From positions 4,278,001 through 4,342,000 of the forward strand of contig NC_134943.1 in NCBI RefSeq assembly GCF_051020765.1: a stretch of 64,000 nucleotides of DNA, given 5' to 3'. Below, one piece after another: positions 25,713 through 37,935 of the stretch (positions are counted from its first letter, which is position 1; each line of letters begins with the position of its first letter). The position numbers and the translations under genes are program-made. The notes below the pieces were generated by a model. That model was not told the origin of the DNA and ran no database searches. It saw only the letters and a program-made list of their open reading frames with translations. Source of the DNA: Lasioglossum baleicum (Eukaryota; Arthropoda; Insecta; Hymenoptera; Halictidae).

Positions 25713-27419
25713 GGGCCCGTTTAAACATATTAATCTATTCATACAGCATTCCTTGCGACACCGAGGGTCGTGTGTATTCAAGTTTGAGCATTAAGAAGGG
25801 CAAAGGTGAAACGCCGGTAAAATCCACGGGACGAGGCAGCCGAGTGACAGAAAATGCGAGTACCTGTACGGCGCGTCGGGTGGCGGAAATCGTGGAATGC
25901 GGAAAACGCGAGAGGCACGCGTAAAGAGGAGGAAAACACGTCGACGGGGGCGAGATCTTTTGAATTATTCATCCCGGGAGAGAGGGCAGAAAAAAAGGCC
26001 AACAGAGGAGTCGCGCAATCAGAGAACCGACGCTCGGTTAATTCGTGTTTCGTGCCTCCTTTTTCTACGGAGGGACACTGACGGAAGGCCGAAACGGTTA
26101 ATCATCGTGTGGCGCTGAAGCGTTGTTCCTGGGACTTCGACGTCGACCGCCGTTCCAGGAACAGAATCAAAGGGAGCGGAGCCGATATGACTTTGCCCTC
26201 GGAAATTAGAAGCGCTGCGTGATCGGAATACCGAAAATTTCGTCTTTTGTCTTCGAACCGGTAAACACCCGCCCCGTCACGCTTCGACGGGCACTTGAAT
26301 TTTCTCGCTCGTGATCGAAATTTAACAATTTTTCTACGAGAACATGGTAATCCTGTAAAAGTGCCACTTCTACGGCTATGGCGGACGACGCGAGTCAAAT
26401 TACTTGACTGCGGACTTTTATAAAAAATTTTTTCATTGCAAGACATAGAATCTACATGCAGTCAGTCTCATAAATGATGGTACACGCTTTGAAGCAGAAA
26501 AACTTTTTTGTAAATGGACCAAACGACTTCGCTTTTTTCCAAACTAGATGCATTAGTTTATAAAAATTGCGTTTAGTTATATATGACTTTCGAAAAAAAT
26601 ATTAAAAGTTGCTCTCTGCAACATTTTTATTCGAGCTTGTAACAAAAATTTAAAACAATTCTTTGATGAGTTATAAACGATTAAAAATCTCTCGCAGGAC
26701 TGAACTTTTTCATTTATTTTTTATAGACCAAAAATATATATAAATGTTAGAAAGTTACTATGTGTAATTTGTATTTTATGTGTGAACGATTTGAATGAAC
26801 TAAAAGTATTTTATTCGATCCGTAGGTGACACAAGACATTTTACTGTTCCATTGTATTTCGTATGGGTCTTATTGTCTTCACTTTTCCGTCAATGCAGTG
26901 ATCACGACTGGAAAGCATCGGTAATGTACGGTTGAATGCTTGGAGGAAATAAAGGGAAACCTCAGTTGCACTGATCATTTGTATGGTGAACATGTCAGAT
27001 TTCCACGTCACGTACTAGACGTAAAATGTTATCGTAGCTGGGAACGTCGGTCATTCAGTTCTAAACAAGCCTGTGAAACAGTTGCCTCTAGTAAATCAAG
27101 GAAGTTCTCCAGGCGAAATAACAAGACAATATGGTTGAGACTTTCCTATCTCGAAGTCGCCCTGACATTAACACGTAAGTTCGCGCTTAATTACTAAACA
27201 ATAGTTCACACTATATATACCCTTAGTATTTTAAAGAACTTCGAAAACGGAGCAGCACATATTTTTAATAAGTACGAAATCGAAAATCATCGAGAAACCT
27301 CTTACTTTAACAAACGTAGATAAAATTTTACCTTATTATTGCCATAAAAAATTTTCAGTGGACGTAAACAATGTTCGTGGAGCAACTTATAAAAATTGAG
27401 TCTTCCTGTAGAACATTTA
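25713..27419. other. Non-coding; GC island 25750-26420, then AT-rich
   Basis: Opposed frames in the island (25658-26446) are charged and low in complexity. The half MITE at 26456-26660 follows, then plain AT-rich DNA up to the Tc1-like element. Confidence 0.6.
26456..26660. repeat. Half copy of a foldback MITE family
   Basis: It begins CAGTCAGTCTCATAAATG and continues GTACACGCTTTGAAGCAGAA, ACTTTTTTGTAAATGGACCA and GATGCATTAGTTTATAAA. This follows the left arm of the 40280-40970 element (GTACACCCTTTAAAACAGAA, ACTTTTTTATAATTAGACCA, AAGCATTGGTTTA) block by block. The mirrored right arm is not recognisable, so it is decayed or truncated. Confidence 0.5.
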
Positions 27420-28745
27420 CAGTGAGTCACGAAAGTGTTCGAACGCTCTGAAATGGAAATCTTCACACTTAAAAAATATGAGTCATATTACGAATTACAA
27501 AACATTTTTTATGTCTATAGTAACGTATAAGTATCATGATATTATACATATTACATTTAAAGTCTCTCTGATAATATGAACAATACTTGTAAAACATTTC
27601 TTAGTAGCATCGGCTAAATGAATGCCACAAAAGTATTCGAACGACTAAATAACAGTATACATTTTAAACAAATTACATTGTTTTAATATTTTGTCGGACC
27701 ACCGTGAGCACTTATTACGGCTTGCAAACGTCGTTGTATGCTGTCAACCAAATTTTCAGTAATATCTTTCTTTATACTGTTCCAAACATAAAAAATTTTG
27801 GTTTTTAATGCTACCTTGGAATTAATATAAGTTGCCTATAAGTGTTCTACGGGGCTGATATCCGGACTTTGTGGGGGTGTTTCTAAAACTTGGGGTACAC
27901 TGTATATGATCCATTGTTTAACGATATGTGCAGTGTTCGGATCATTGCCCTGTTGAAAATGAAAATTCTCCATTACCCCTAACTTTTCCGCATTTCGTTT
28001 CAAATTATCTTTTAATATTTGCAGATATTTATATTTACCTAATATTCCTTCAATAATAATGAAGTTTCCAACACCGTTGGCTCCCATACATCCCCATACC
28101 ATTATCGATCCACCCCCATGCTTCTCGGATAGACGTAGGTTTTTAAGATCCATTTCTCTACTTGCTAATCTCCAAATTTACACAATTCTATTTTCTTTCA
28201 TCATCGTTAATTTCTTGGGCTGGCTAGAACGGACTTTATCCTGAACGATTCCTGTGGTTTTTAACTTTGTCACTACGTTATAAACGGTAGATTTACTTCT
28301 CCCTAATGATTGAGCTATTTTATCAAAGCTTTTGCCTTCATTATGCCACTTAATTGTCAATTTCTTATCAGTGATGCTTGTTTCTGATTTTTTTGTGTAC
28401 ATTATTAATATAACTTCTACAATCTTATTAATACTCGCAGCACCGAACGCGGAAAGTGTATAATGCCAACTGAGAAAGCCAATGTTCACGGTCTGTCACA
28501 TTCAAGGTTTGTTTTGTACGACAAATTTCATCGTTCGAATACTTTTATTTAGCCGATGTTACTACGAAATGTTTTATAAGTATTCTTTATGTTAGCGAAG
28601 AAACTTTAAATTTAACATGTATAATCATGATACTTATATACGTTACTATAGGAATAAAAGTATTTTATAATTCGTAATATGACTTATATTTTTTAAGCGT
28701 GAAACTTTTCATTTCAGAGCGTTCGAATACTTCCGTGACTTACTG
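27420..28745 (-). mobile_element. Tc1-like element with ~230-bp inverted ends
   Basis: The ends read CAGTGAGTCACGAAAGTGTT on the left and its imperfect complement on the right (…TTCCGTGACTTACTG), flanked by TA at 27418-27419 and 28746-28747. Similarity between the two ends continues inward for about 230 bp, including GAGTCATATTACGAATTA and a block around AGTATCATGA, up to roughly 27655 and 28525. It encloses the dead transposase on the minus strand. TA duplication and the DD34E-type protein place it in Tc1/mariner. End divergence and stops in the gene show that it is old. Confidence 0.93.
27683..28402 (-). pseudogene. Degenerate Tc1-like (DD34E) transposase
   Basis: The frame starts MYTKKSETSITDKKLTIKWH and continues with a paired-type helix-turn-helix (FDKIAQSLGRSKSTVYNVV). 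It is interrupted by TAA at 28180-28178. The same frame resumes with the catalytic-domain block KHGGGSIMVWGCMGANG, then HFQQGNDPN, SPDISPVEHL, a second stop (TAG at 27838-27836) where the family has Trp, and the C-terminus RRLQAVISAHGGPTKY to a natural TAA at 27685-27683. About 240 codons remain of the usual ~340. The stretch carrying the first catalytic Asp is deleted, and the second catalytic Asp is Gly (GGC at 27949-27947). The spacing from that position to the Glu is 33, not 34. The enzyme would have cut and rejoined DNA at the element ends; this copy is certainly inactive. Confidence 0.9.
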
Positions 28746-30268
28746 TAATAGAATGTGAACATATTCTTAATTTTTCAGAAACATTAGTAAAGAGAAGGAA
28801 ACATTAAACATCTCTATAAAAGTAAGCTTGCACAACTTCCGCAGAGAGCTATAAATCACCCAGCACAGTATTAATAACAATAAAACAAAGTCTCCCGAAA
28901 ATCCACGGAAACAGTTCACAGGAAAACTACAAACAGAGTAGGAATCGGCGATAAAAAATTCCGCAAAAACCGAAAAAAAACCGCCAGTAGTCTCCATAAA
29001 CCGTCGATGGGTGAAGGGGGTAGTAACGTTACAAATATCGCGTTTTATATTCGTCGTTTCAGTCTCTCAACTTCCGTTGCCGTATCCGCGTAGACGTTTC
29101 CAAGCAGTTTGCAGGGCACAGTCTGCTTCCGGCGACTGTCATGTAGCCGTTACGCCCCCGCGTTCCATTTTCCCTCGTCCTCCCTAGAACGAAAGGGAAG
29201 CCGTTTTCCGGGGCAGAGTCTTGCCGTAGGTGTAAACAGTGCGTCCCAACGCCGGTCGAATCTATTATCCAGAGGAAGACTTTTGTTTCCGCGTGCGGCG
29301 TCTCTTCGAATTATCGAATATTCCCGTTTCTTGCGGCCGTTTCTTCGATCGCGCCGCGATCTCCAGTCCATTTCTATGCCGCCATTACCATTAATAGCGT
29401 GCGCCGTCGTCGTAAAATCAATGAAAGAGTTTCGCCCGGGCCCTTTTTTTCCCAGCCCCTGAACATTAGCGGCGCCATTTATTCGCGAACGAAAGTTTGT
29501 CTCGCTATCTCCGTTTCTCTTCGAACCGTTCTCCTGGGGTGCAGCTCGCCCAACGATTTCCGTTGCATTGAATATTTCATAGAGTTAACGTCGCTGTATT
29601 TATGATAATTACGGGATCCACCGGGCTGCGGCCAGACGAGGACTTCCCGTCCTCCTTTGTGGCACCTTCTTCGAGAGCCAACAAGTCTAGCGCGTCTTCC
29701 ATCATTCCGGTCGAAGGTCGAACGACTACTCCTGGGTATGTATACATACTTTCTTTTCAAATTTATGGAAATTTCGCCCGCGGAATTCGTTCTAGCAGAG
29801 CAACAACCGAGCCAGCCACGCGCAACGGCTCGCTGGAAGCGGCGGACCGCATTAACCGAAAAGGATAGTGTCCCGGGCACACGAAGATGGATGGAAACGA
29901 TAATGGTGTTTTCGTTCGGTTTACGAAGCGCCATCAAATTGCTCGTTTATAAACATCAAGCGTGAGCAATTTCCAAGACAATCCCGGAGAATTATGAGTT
30001 TCCATAAGCAATTCCGGATTCCGCGGCCCGCGATCGAGCGGACCAAGTTCAAACTTTTCAACCGGGCTCTGACTTTCCTTCCGGCGACGCGGTGTATTCA
30101 AATATCCGCTCGTAAGTCGCCGTTTTCTTTTTTTTTTCCTTTTATTTGAGAGAGGGCTTTCTCTTGTTACCGGATAGGAAATACAAAGGTTCTCTTGCGA
30201 GCTGTACTCGGAAAGTTTCAGTTTCAGAAATATTGTTCTGGAAAGACCTGAGGAGATGATCTGATACA
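28746..30268. other. GC island with opposed chance frames
   Basis: Frames of up to 152 codons overlap on both strands at 29109-30314. No domain or splice pattern was recognised. Confidence 0.55.
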
Positions 30269-30545
30269 CAGTGGATCCAAAAAGTATTGGAACAATCTTG
30301 TCTCGTGCAATCAATGTAAATCATTTTTATTTTCTCCGACCTTGTATAATTCCATTCCATATGATTTTTGTCATTTTATGGATATGGAATTGATAAAATA
30401 CCTCATACAATACTTAAATGTTTAGTGATTCATTAGATGCCAACATATTTAATAATGTAAACAATATTTTGGATAATGGCACAGCAATTTTTAGTGGTGA
30501 CTCTGTGAGTGAGGGTTAATATACTTTTGGCCCACACGCTATACT
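30269..30545. mobile_element. Possible decayed Tc1/mariner MITE
   Basis: The left end CAGTGGATCCAAAAAGTATT and then GGAACAATC resembles a Tc1-type end. The right side, read inward, gives GCGTGTGGGCCAAAAGTATA, an imperfect match. The interior AATGGCACAGCAATTTTTAG and TGGTGACTCTGTGAG recurs near 60490-60525 (AATGGTAAAGCAATTTTAGT, GATGACTCTGAGT). Ends are too diverged for certainty. Confidence 0.35.
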
Positions 30546-33500
30546 TCACTAAAACAATAACTCAGAAAATGTAACTGTGATTGTTACGTAATTAAACACA
30601 GTTTCGTTGTTTACGAAAGAATAGAATTGAAATCGAAGTTGAAATCACCGCGTCCGAGAAGAACAGCTTTGAAAGCTGATCCAACACACAAAGTGTAACG
30701 TGGCAGGTGGTAAAAGCGAACCGGTGCGGAGATTTTACGTGAAAATAGAATTTGAACACGTAAAGTAAAACATTTCGTAGCTGGGTTTGTTTTCGAAAAA
30801 ATTCCATTTGGATTTCGACCGGAACACTATTGAATGGGGAACGGCTAACGTGTCTGTTCGTGACCCACTGTTTCTACTTCCTCTGGCCCCTAACGCATGC
30901 GTACTGCATAAACTTTCGAAGTTGATTACTTTGGAAAGGAAACGAAAAATGTTCGAAATTTTTGTGTTATTTTTTCATGTACTACAATCTCTGTAACTTT
31001 CCTCCCTCTCTCTCTCTCTTCCTCTCATTCTCGTGACTATACCATCTGTTCACTGACTTGTGTGTCAAACAAATATTCGAAATGTTGGAGAAAAAATCGC
31101 ATTCGCTTTGAACGTGAAGTCGTATTCATTTGTTAATAGTGTTACTGTTGAGTAGACGTGCAATTTTATGCAACGTTGAGAAGAAAGAGACGTGTGTCTT
31201 ACTAAAGAATTTATTATACTTCACTCAAATATTAAATCGTCACAATCGTCGTGTAACAAAATGAAAATGTAGTTCAAATTGAAAAAGGTAGCATAAATGT
31301 AGCAACGTCAAAATTTATGCAATTCCTTAATCAGCACTTAAACCAGCCTGTGGAAGTTTATACATAAAATCTCACAACGTAGTGATGGTATATTCCAGCA
31401 CTCCATAAAAATATGGTCAAAAATGAAATTCTACATTGACCCTTGCCTGTAGTCTCCTAGATACTGGTGCATGAACGAACTGGATATGTGCACTGAAATT
31501 TCGCATTCTCGCTAACCATGTTTGACATTACATATCTTATGTGCGGTGCATCTTCACACTCAGTCCACTTCCGTCACCCTCGAACCACCCTGCCAACCAC
31601 AACAATCCACGGGAAGAGTCACGAAGTCTGGCCACGATGTTTGTAAAAAGAACCGTCTAGCCGGTGCCGTAAACAGACTTCCCGGCTCTTAATTAATTTA
31701 ATATCATACGACGCGGAGAAGTTGAAAAGAGGAGTCTCCCCCGTTCCCTTTTTCCGGGATTGTTTCCATTCACACGGCTATGTTGACGGATCGCCGCGGA
31801 TTGTCACACTCTGCCGGCCAGGAATTTCATCTTGCACATAATTAATCTCGGCAATTACGCACCAGACAAGTATAATTCCGTGCTAGCGTCGGCATCCAGC
31901 CGGTCCGCCGTGAAAGCCGATGCTACAACGTTCCGCACTACTGTTCCCGCCGCAAACTCGAGGTTTCCTGTCCTTCCGCAGTAGCTGTTCCGTTTTCCAT
32001 CCAGCGAAACAGCGGACGAAGCTCTGTCGCTTAGTTTCGCCGAGACGCGACGCGTTCAAATTGCCACATACCTGGCCGGAATGGAGCGACAGAAGCCGTC
32101 CCCCCTGCGTGCGCGATCACTGTGACAAGTAACGCGAGGGAACGCGGTTACTTTTCCATTTCAAATTCACCCGGCGCCTTGTATCCGTCGCACTTTGTAA
32201 TATTTAAGCGTACCGGGTCGCCTCGACGAATATTCACGCTCGCTCCGGCCCTACGACTTGACTTTCGGAAACTCAAATTGCGAAATTCCGCGACCGTTAG
32301 CGACCGGTTCACTCGGCAAAGAAATCCTCGGTTGCGAGTGTGTGATTCACTTTCCCGTAAAATTAAGGGAACACTGAATCATGTTAGGTTTTATAAAATA
32401 CAATTCGCACTGGCGCGTATACATTGTTTAACACTATTTCAACTGATTTTTCTTATATAGAATCATCGCCCTTTAAAGATGCAGTTATACTTTACTGTTA
32501 CTCTGTTTCGAACGAAAATTAAACGATGGATCTCTTTCGTGGAATTGCTGCGATGTACCCGAGAAACGATTCCGAATTTAACCGGCAATTTTTTCACAAT
32601 GTCGGCGCTGCTAACCGAATCGAAGAGATCGGGAAAATCGGTCCATTGATCGAAAAGAGAAAAACACGCATGTTGATTGGTCAATATTTTTCCTGAGGGT
32701 GGGAACAATTCGTCCGGAATGAATCGGGCGCGAGGAGATTCGATTTAATTAAGAAACCGAGCACGAGAATTGGCCGGATCGTTTGATCGTGTTTCTCGGC
32801 TTTTACGGTTTATAATACGATTGTTCCACAGATCTCGTCGCTTACCACTTCATTTGTGCAATGAGATATTGGTTTTACACGTATGAATACTATTTATTAA
32901 CGCTAACTCGTTGTCGTGACAACACAGTAAATTAATTTTTGTCAAAACCAGGATTACTTTTCCAAAAACCTAATATTTTCTTAAACAAATATTCAATTAC
33001 AAGATCTTCATTCGATATCCTTTCTTCAGCAAAATATGCAACAAATGCTTAATTATCCGCGGTTTAATTAGAGAAACGACGGATAACGCATCGGGAAATG
33101 ATTCGGCGAGTCGAAGACATCCCTCGAGCTCCTTACAAAGCAGCGCACCGGTGATTCAAAGCTATCCATTACATAATCTATTAGAACTTTCGCCGAGTAT
33201 ACGTCGAAACAAGTTGGTCTCGTGTTTAGTACACCGCTACCTATCGAATAAAGGCCAAACAATATGTATCCATACACGTCCGTGGTATCGTGTGTTATTG
33301 GATGGTGGACTATCACGCACGACGCAACTTGTGTGTGACACACAGATTCAGTTATCAAAACGGATGGCTCCATTAGAACCATTATTTCGCCGTCTCGATT
33401 CATCATGCAATGATAATATTGTATTTTAAGGGTGATTATGATTAAGAATCGCGAGGCGGAACGTGCACGTACAGGGCTGACCCCGAAGTGTGCGTAATCG

Positions 33501-36500
33501 ATTACTTTACCGGCGGACAGCATGTCGACGGTGTTTTTCGAGCAAGCAGAAAACACATCTCGTTGAAATACATCGTCCATACACCATCGAAATTCCGTTT
33601 CACCGTATCGAAGTAACCGATCGGCGATTCGTCTTAGTCACTGGGAATCGAAAAACATCGGCAACGAACGCTGTGTATTTCCTCGATTTGTTGGACAGAC
33701 CCCGCTTTCGAAGTAGTCGCTCGCATCGTCGATCGATTAAACGCGTTTAGCTCTCTCTCTCTCTCCTGCTCACAACCAAGAAAGTATCTTTACCCGGAAA
33801 TATGAATTGTAAATTCCCTGTGTACACGACGCGATCCTTATATTTACCTCACTCTTATCTTATTTGACTCGCCAGTTAGGCAAATGGCATACCTGTCTAA
33901 TAAGATAGAAGGTTACGAACTACTTCCGCCACTAACGAGCCGGAACAAGGCCCTTGCTGCTTTAATGCTGGTTATTTTGTGTAAGTATCCGTTTTAGAAA
34001 TTGGCACAAATTGTATCTTGTTTCTTGCATTCTTTTATTGTAGTGGTCAATTTTTGAATTTGAAAAATTACTAAATCGATAACCATATCCAATTGAAAAA
34101 TGGAATTGTAGAGACTGTACATTCTATCCTTTAGTCTCAATATCTAAAGCATATGTGTTTTAGTTCCCAGCCAATTTTAGGATCATATCTCTTCTGCCAA
34201 GAGTACCTGGGCTATCGTTCGAAAATATTTGATCACTGACACCATATAGAATTTATAGATGAAAAGACAATAAGGAAATACAGTATTTTATATTAAGATA
34301 GCGACTCTGACATTCCTCTTTAGTCGTGTGTTCTAAATTTAACCATATATACAGGGTGTGGCCGGACGGGTGGAACAACCGAGCAGGGGGTGACACTACA
34401 GATATTTCATTTCATTAAACTGATGGACTGATTGAAAAATTAAAATAATTTTTTAAATTGGCAGTATTAAAAGCTGTCTTCTAAATTGTACTCTTGGGAC
34501 TGAATTCAGTCATACGGAAGATCGGCGAGCGATCGCATCGACACAAAGCCGACCGATAATTAGAATCGCGGACACTATACCGGAGACTTAGGCTCCCCCA
34601 GAAACTTAGACAATGTCTGGTTCTATGCATATAACTCGTACCAGTAGCGGCTTAATATTGACGTGTCGTATCCAAAGGCGAAGTTTCCTCTCTTCTCCGA
34701 GGGATTTTCTCAGCTTTAGAATATAGTATAGTACACAGCGCTGTGTAAACGATCGCGATCGCCGCACCTCTGCACACCATATTAATAGGGCCATCTTCAT
34801 GGGCAGTTTAATATTGGATACGAAGCGTCTGGACGGTCCTTAGGAGCAGATACGATTTATGGCCCCTGGTGATGGAGGATTTGTAAATAGAATCCCAGCT
34901 AGGAAGAGTACCCTGAGGATAGGCACGTGCTCGGTATAACTCTACCACTCTAAGAATTTCAGAAAGATTTTACCCGCTGCCGTGAAAACAATATAGCAAA
35001 CAGTAGCCTCGGTCTCATGGTTTTATTGGATTCTGCTTTGTAGATGCCATGGGGTGTGGGATGAGATCTGTGGTGTTCATTCGGAGCATAGAGCGGTCTG
35101 TGCGCGTGTAACTTCTCCAAAAAATCGATTTGGTAAATTAGATTTTTCAAAAATGTTGAAACATTAGTCGATTTTCCTGCTTTAGAGAGAAGCGTCTCTT
35201 AATTATAAAAATTACTGAAAACTTTACCCAGCCACTAAACTACCTGTCCTAATATCCGAGCACTCTGCATCTCTGACCAGTTCAGATAACCGAAGTTCCA
35301 CAGCACAAATAAATGTCTTGCTAGTAAATTACCTGCAAGTAAATAACCGCGTGTTAAAACTAACAGGAAGGGTCCCTTCAAGACTTAACTCAGACCACTG
35401 AAGGTATTCCCAAGAGTCGCAAAGTTTGCGAACAATTTCGCTGGCGAAGGCGTTTGTACTCCACGGTACTCCACGGTGAACAGAAGCATCAATCGGTTGA
35501 TCGCCCATGTATACACAACGGAGCATTGATCGCGTTGGATCGGGGGATGTAAAGAAAAGTCCTAGTAGAAAAATTACCCTTAAATGAGGAGTTAGCGACT
35601 TCAAATTTTGAAGGATCATCATTCAACCTAAAAGCATTGTTTTGCACAATGTATCAATAAAAATTGTCGTGGGGACCGGTGGACCACGCTTATCCTGCAA
35701 AACGCTTTATAAACAGGCGATTCCCGGTGAGCGATCGTTCTTGACGGTTTTCACGTTGTCAGTGCAGGAACTTGCCTGGACCAGAGAAATTTCCGAGTCG
35801 AGCGACTCTCCTTGTTCGGGGCGCGTGTGCAGGCCACGGCGTTCGGAAGCAACGCGCATTACCCAATTGTTTGCCCACGTTTCCGACAGTCTGTCCCTCC
35901 GTGTCGGAAGTTCCCGCAGCAGACACGGCCCCGTCGTACTTCGATGCATAATGCCTGTCAGCAGAAATTCCAGCGCATATTTGCATACGTAATCGCCCCC
36001 CGGCTGGTATCACGCACGGTCATCCCCCGTAGACGACCCCGGAATTGTGCAGGGGAGATCGATCGTCCGATCGATCGATCGATTGATCGGTGGTCCAGCC
36101 GAGACGGGACGACTCTGTAATTAAAACGGCGTGGCAGCCGGTTTTAGGACACGTATCACGCGAATCATTAATATTATTCGGCGGCGCGAGCGCTCGCCTC
36201 GCTGGACCCATGTTAATTGTCCGTCTGGCCCGCATTGTGCTCGCCGGAACAATCGAAGCAACGACGATATTACATTTTCAGATGAAGGCCGAACCAAGAA
36301 AATAGGCACGATCATAAAGGAACGAGAGAGAAAGAAAGGGGGAAAAAAAGGAGGAGGAGCGAGAACCGCAAGTTCACAAAAGGAAGATTCATATTCCGCT
36401 CGGAGAGAGATCGGCATTCGGGGCGGAAAATAAAATCTTCGGGAGGTTGACCCGTCCGCGGGAGAACCTCGCCGCTATATTCAGGGGGACGTTCCTCGTT

Positions 36501-36664
36501 TTCGTCTCATAAGTTTCTCCTTTCTGAACGGTTAACCGACTCCCCGGGACCAGGCCGTGTCACATCGCTGACCCTCGCCGTGGCCGAGCGTTCTAAACCA
36601 ACCGGGATGCTCCGCGATATGCATTTGAAATGCTGCTGAGCTGCCCCCGGAACTTCCTCTGGCG
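30546..36664. other. Intron or intergenic sequence, mixed composition
   Basis: It holds GC-richer blocks at 31550-32360, 33060-33770 and 35700-36660. The longest frame of the window (33068-33580, minus, 170 codons) lies here without a recognised domain and with two plus-strand frames over it. A solitary CAGGGTGTGGCCGG near 34352 looks like one end of a MITE without a partner. Confidence 0.5.
36064..36090. repeat. (ATCG)n palindromic short repeat
   Basis: CGTCCGATCGATCGATCGAT followed by TGATCGG. The run is self-complementary and produces matching frames on both strands. Confidence 0.9.
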
Positions 36665-36805
36665 AGCTACGTGCGAGCAGATTCTCTTATCAAAATAATA
36701 TCTCTCTTAAATCGCCGCGGCACGATATCGCCGAGCGGTGGCAACGCTAACCACCAGTTCCGCTCGGGACAACGAAAGAGCATGATCTGTTTTAAAGGGC
36801 TCGTT
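36665..36805. repeat. Diverged direct duplication, copy A
   Basis: AGCTACGTGCGAGCAGATTC, TTATCAAAATAATATCTCTC, TTAAATCGC, then GCGGTGGCAACGCTAACCAC recur in the same order at 37801-37935. The copies differ by small indels and about 20 percent substitutions. No gene is visible in either. Confidence 0.8.
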
Positions 36806-36900
36806 GGGAAAGGGAATATAGAGTGAAGGGCTGATTTGGTAACAATCTCTTTTCTCTACTGAAAATGAAATATTCGTCAGAGGCAGTACAGTATCTAGAG

Positions 36901-37606
36901 CAGGCATGTCAAACCCGCGGCCCGTCGACAAGTAGTTTGCTGCCCGACAATTTATAGGTTTTACACTCCAAATTCACCGTTTTGTAAATCAATTTCACCC
37001 GTTAAGAATATTCAAAAATAATAATTTATTTATTTCGATTAAATTATATATTTATTTAGGCACACGTGAACGGTGTCATTACTGTGAAGACTTACGCGTC
37101 CACCTGTAAAAAAAAATAAATATACTACATAATGTACCCCTTCAGACCATGCAACTTCTGTATACAAAACTTTTTCGTGCAACGCATACTTTGAAAGTTA
37201 TTATAGGTGTGCAAGTTGCGTGGACCACCCTGTATATGAACGAGCCACTATCTTCAACGCTAAAAAATAATAAAGCTGCGGAAAGGTCAAGAAGAACAGA
37301 CCAGCGTGTGTACAATCAATTTCAAAAATAATTACAGTCCATCAAATTCTACCAAATTTTGAAAATTTCGTTATTGAAAAACATTTCCAAGTTTGTTCGA
37401 AACAAAAATGAAATAGTTATATTCAAATAAAGTAAACTTAAAAAAAACAACTTTCTGTACGTATGTTACTTTATATGTGTAACAGCAACGTTAATAAAAA
37501 GATGTGTTTCCTTTTTATTTCGAGTCTGCTTTTTTCTATTGCGGCCCTCGAATTAATTTATAATACATAATGAGGCCCTTGGTGGTGAAAGAGTTTGACA
37601 TGCTTG
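36901..37606. mobile_element. Non-autonomous hAT element with perfect 8-bp duplication
   Basis: The left end is CAGGCATGTCAAAC; the right end is GTTTGACATGCTTG, its complement with one mismatch. ATCTAGAG stands on both sides (36893-36900 and 37607-37614), a perfect 8-bp target duplication. The subterminal CGCGGCCCG on the left and GCGGCCCTC/GAGGCCC on the right resemble the ends of many hAT families. The 706-bp interior is AT-rich without transposase similarity. Confidence 0.92.
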
Positions 37607-37800
37607 ATCTAGAGGGTCGTGCTGCAAAAATAAGGGATGAATGAGGACGAATTAATCAGTATCGTTGGAGCTACCACTATTCAATATACAAAATCCAGTC
37701 CACTAATCCAGAGGTGTATTCACCCCTATGATGGACGACCATTACTTTTTATCCACCCTGTACGTTCTGAACTAAATTCATTCAAACTAGAATTTTCTCC

Positions 37801-37935
37801 AGCTACGTGCGAGATCCTCTTATCAAAATAATGTCTCTCTTAAATCGCATGGGATCGCGACGCGGTGGCAAAGCTAACCACCGGCTTCCGTTAGGGAAAC
37901 AGAAAAGGGGCTGGTGTTTTAGGGGCTACGTCCCG
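37801..37935. repeat. Diverged direct duplication, copy B
   Basis: AGCTACGTGCGAGATCCTCT, ATCAAAATAATGTCTCTCTT, AAATCGCATG, then GCGGTGGCAAAGCTAACCAC parallel copy A (36665-36805). Between the copies lie a short unique stretch, the hAT element at 36901-37606 and about 190 bp more. Confidence 0.8.

Noticed and set aside
29479..29937. 152-codon minus-strand frame
   Set aside because: Basic and low in hydrophobic patterning, opposed by frames on the plus strand; no family or splice support.
34606..34800. Frame with Arg-rich segment and LWIRHVN, considered as a Harbinger-type or retroelement remnant
   Set aside because: Similarity too slight; no element ends around it apart from a lone CAGGGTG near 34352.
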